From Tubulanus polymorphus (taxonomy: Eukaryota; Nemertea; Palaeonemertea; Tubulaniformes; Tubulanidae), in contig NC_134030.1 of the NCBI RefSeq assembly GCF_964204645.1, forward strand, positions 15,342,447-15,406,446: 64,000 nt of DNA, read 5' to 3'. The notes under the pieces were generated by a model. That model saw nothing but the letters and a program-made list of their open reading frames with translations. It made no database searches and was not told where the DNA came from. Positions 63,300 through 64,000 of this stretch are shown here, in pieces. Both the position numbers and the translations under genes were made by a program. Position 1 is the first letter of the stretch, and every line of letters starts with the position of its first letter.

Positions 63300-63618
63300 G
63301 ACATGTCTCTATAGGGCTCCATTAGGAACCTCGGATCGCTTATTCTCGGGATGAGGTTCGAAAGCCTTCGAGCATGTCCAAAAAATGGAGGAATCTAGGG
63401 CTAAGCCCAATTTCAGGATTCCGAAAAAGAGTGTATCCAACAATAATACCCAGCGAGTAGGCCTCCCTTCGACAGGGGAACTACCCAGGGCGCAGTTTAG
63501 GAGACCAGGCTGGTCTGGGTCCGACTCTAAGAATACAAAAGGGCAACGAATTCGGTCTCGTGGTAAAGGGAAAGGGTGTCGAATGACAAGTTTTTTAATC
63601 AATGCGAGAGACAATTGA
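63300..63618 (+). pseudogene. Gag-like retrotransposon fragment, 3' part
   Basis: The + frame reads RAPLGTSDRLFSG, a stop, GSKAFEHVQKMEES, then an open stretch ending in a basic GQRIRSRGKGKGCR. It is the probable continuation of 61096-61395, separated by the LINE insertion. Low-copy evidence; DIRS-like gag is my best guess. Confidence 0.4.
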
Positions 63619-64000
63619 CTATTGGCGATTTGAAACATTCAGTACTATGGTTCCGTTTTAATGTTGATAAGTATTTTCTTAGTAGTACTATGTACATGTA
63701 TGACAAAAATTGATAAATCAGGTGAAGTGGATTTTAGTAGTGTTCTGTTTCGTTCCGCAAATTACAGTTACCCCCTAGTGAAACTGTATTTCCCGGAACG
63801 GAACGGAACGAAGAAAATTAAATTATGTTCATGTATCAAGTATTAATAATTATCAATAGTATTAATAAATCGTCATCATTTGTGGGTATGACAGCAAATA
63901 AAGACATTTCTGATCCGATTACATTTTTACTTAACATGTATTTCATAGACGTTGTCGACATGTCCGGTTTTTTCCGTCAATTAACGTTCTCTCTACTTGG
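63619..64000. other. Unassigned host or repeat DNA
   Basis: It contains a pair of inverted words, TTTCGTTCCG near 63748 and CGGAACGGAACGGAACGAAG near 63795, which could be a short inverted-repeat element. No convincing gene. Confidence 0.35.

Overview
The window is almost entirely made of Polinton/Maverick (adintovirus-like) elements: integrated animal DNA-virus-like transposons of about 16-18 kb. They encode a protein-primed family B DNA polymerase, a hexon-type major capsid protein, a penton-like minor capsid protein, a packaging ATPase and a DDE integrase with a chromodomain. The surroundings (CMC-like DNA transposon, LINE, DIRS-like gag fragments, AT-rich intergenic DNA) indicate an animal genome, probably a marine invertebrate. 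The species cannot be told from the sequence.

Layout. Copy A (1-9340) runs from the polymerase C-terminus to a truncated capsid gene; a 2.76-kb CMC-like transposon (1265-4024) splits its penton gene. A deletion junction (9286-9418) joins it to copy B. Copy B starts in its polymerase gene (9419-12266), is interrupted by copy C, and resumes at 30610 to about 44341; it has lost ATPase and integrase. Copy C (12267-30609, 18,343 bp) is a complete Polinton inserted in copy B's polymerase gene, with 523-525-bp terminal inverted repeats, AG...CT ends and a perfect 6-bp target duplication (AACACT). Copy D (44342-61015) is a more diverged lineage with a full right terminal repeat and about 90 bp of the left one. 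From 61016 on there is a gag-like retrotransposon fragment split by a LINE.

Gene order in A/B/C is zinc finger, PolB, a small replication-block protein, penton, four small (mostly membrane) proteins, a 460-aa protein, a coiled-coil membrane protein, major capsid, zinc finger, all rightward. The ATPase, integrase, two small proteins and an HNH protein face them leftward. In D the integrase, ATPase and small proteins are rightward, the small replication-block gene sits at the far right end, and two leftward genes lie between PolB and penton.

Most notable: (1) a full 355-aa intein with a LAGLIDADG endonuclease sits inside the catalytic YxDTD motif of copy D's polymerase, absent from copies A, B and C; (2) copy D carries a decayed gene resembling poxvirus late transcription factor VLTF3; (3) nearly every structural gene starts with a T-run, a 6-7-nt spacer and TAAATG, the layout of poxvirus late promoters, although no RNA polymerase is encoded; (4) the terminal repeats begin with large palindromes; (5) a non-coding stem-loop shows compensatory changes between C and D; (6) each longer copy has its own array of palindrome-bearing tandem repeats. 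Most long genes carry stops or frameshifts, so these are decaying copies, but several small genes, copy D's capsid gene and the intein are still open.
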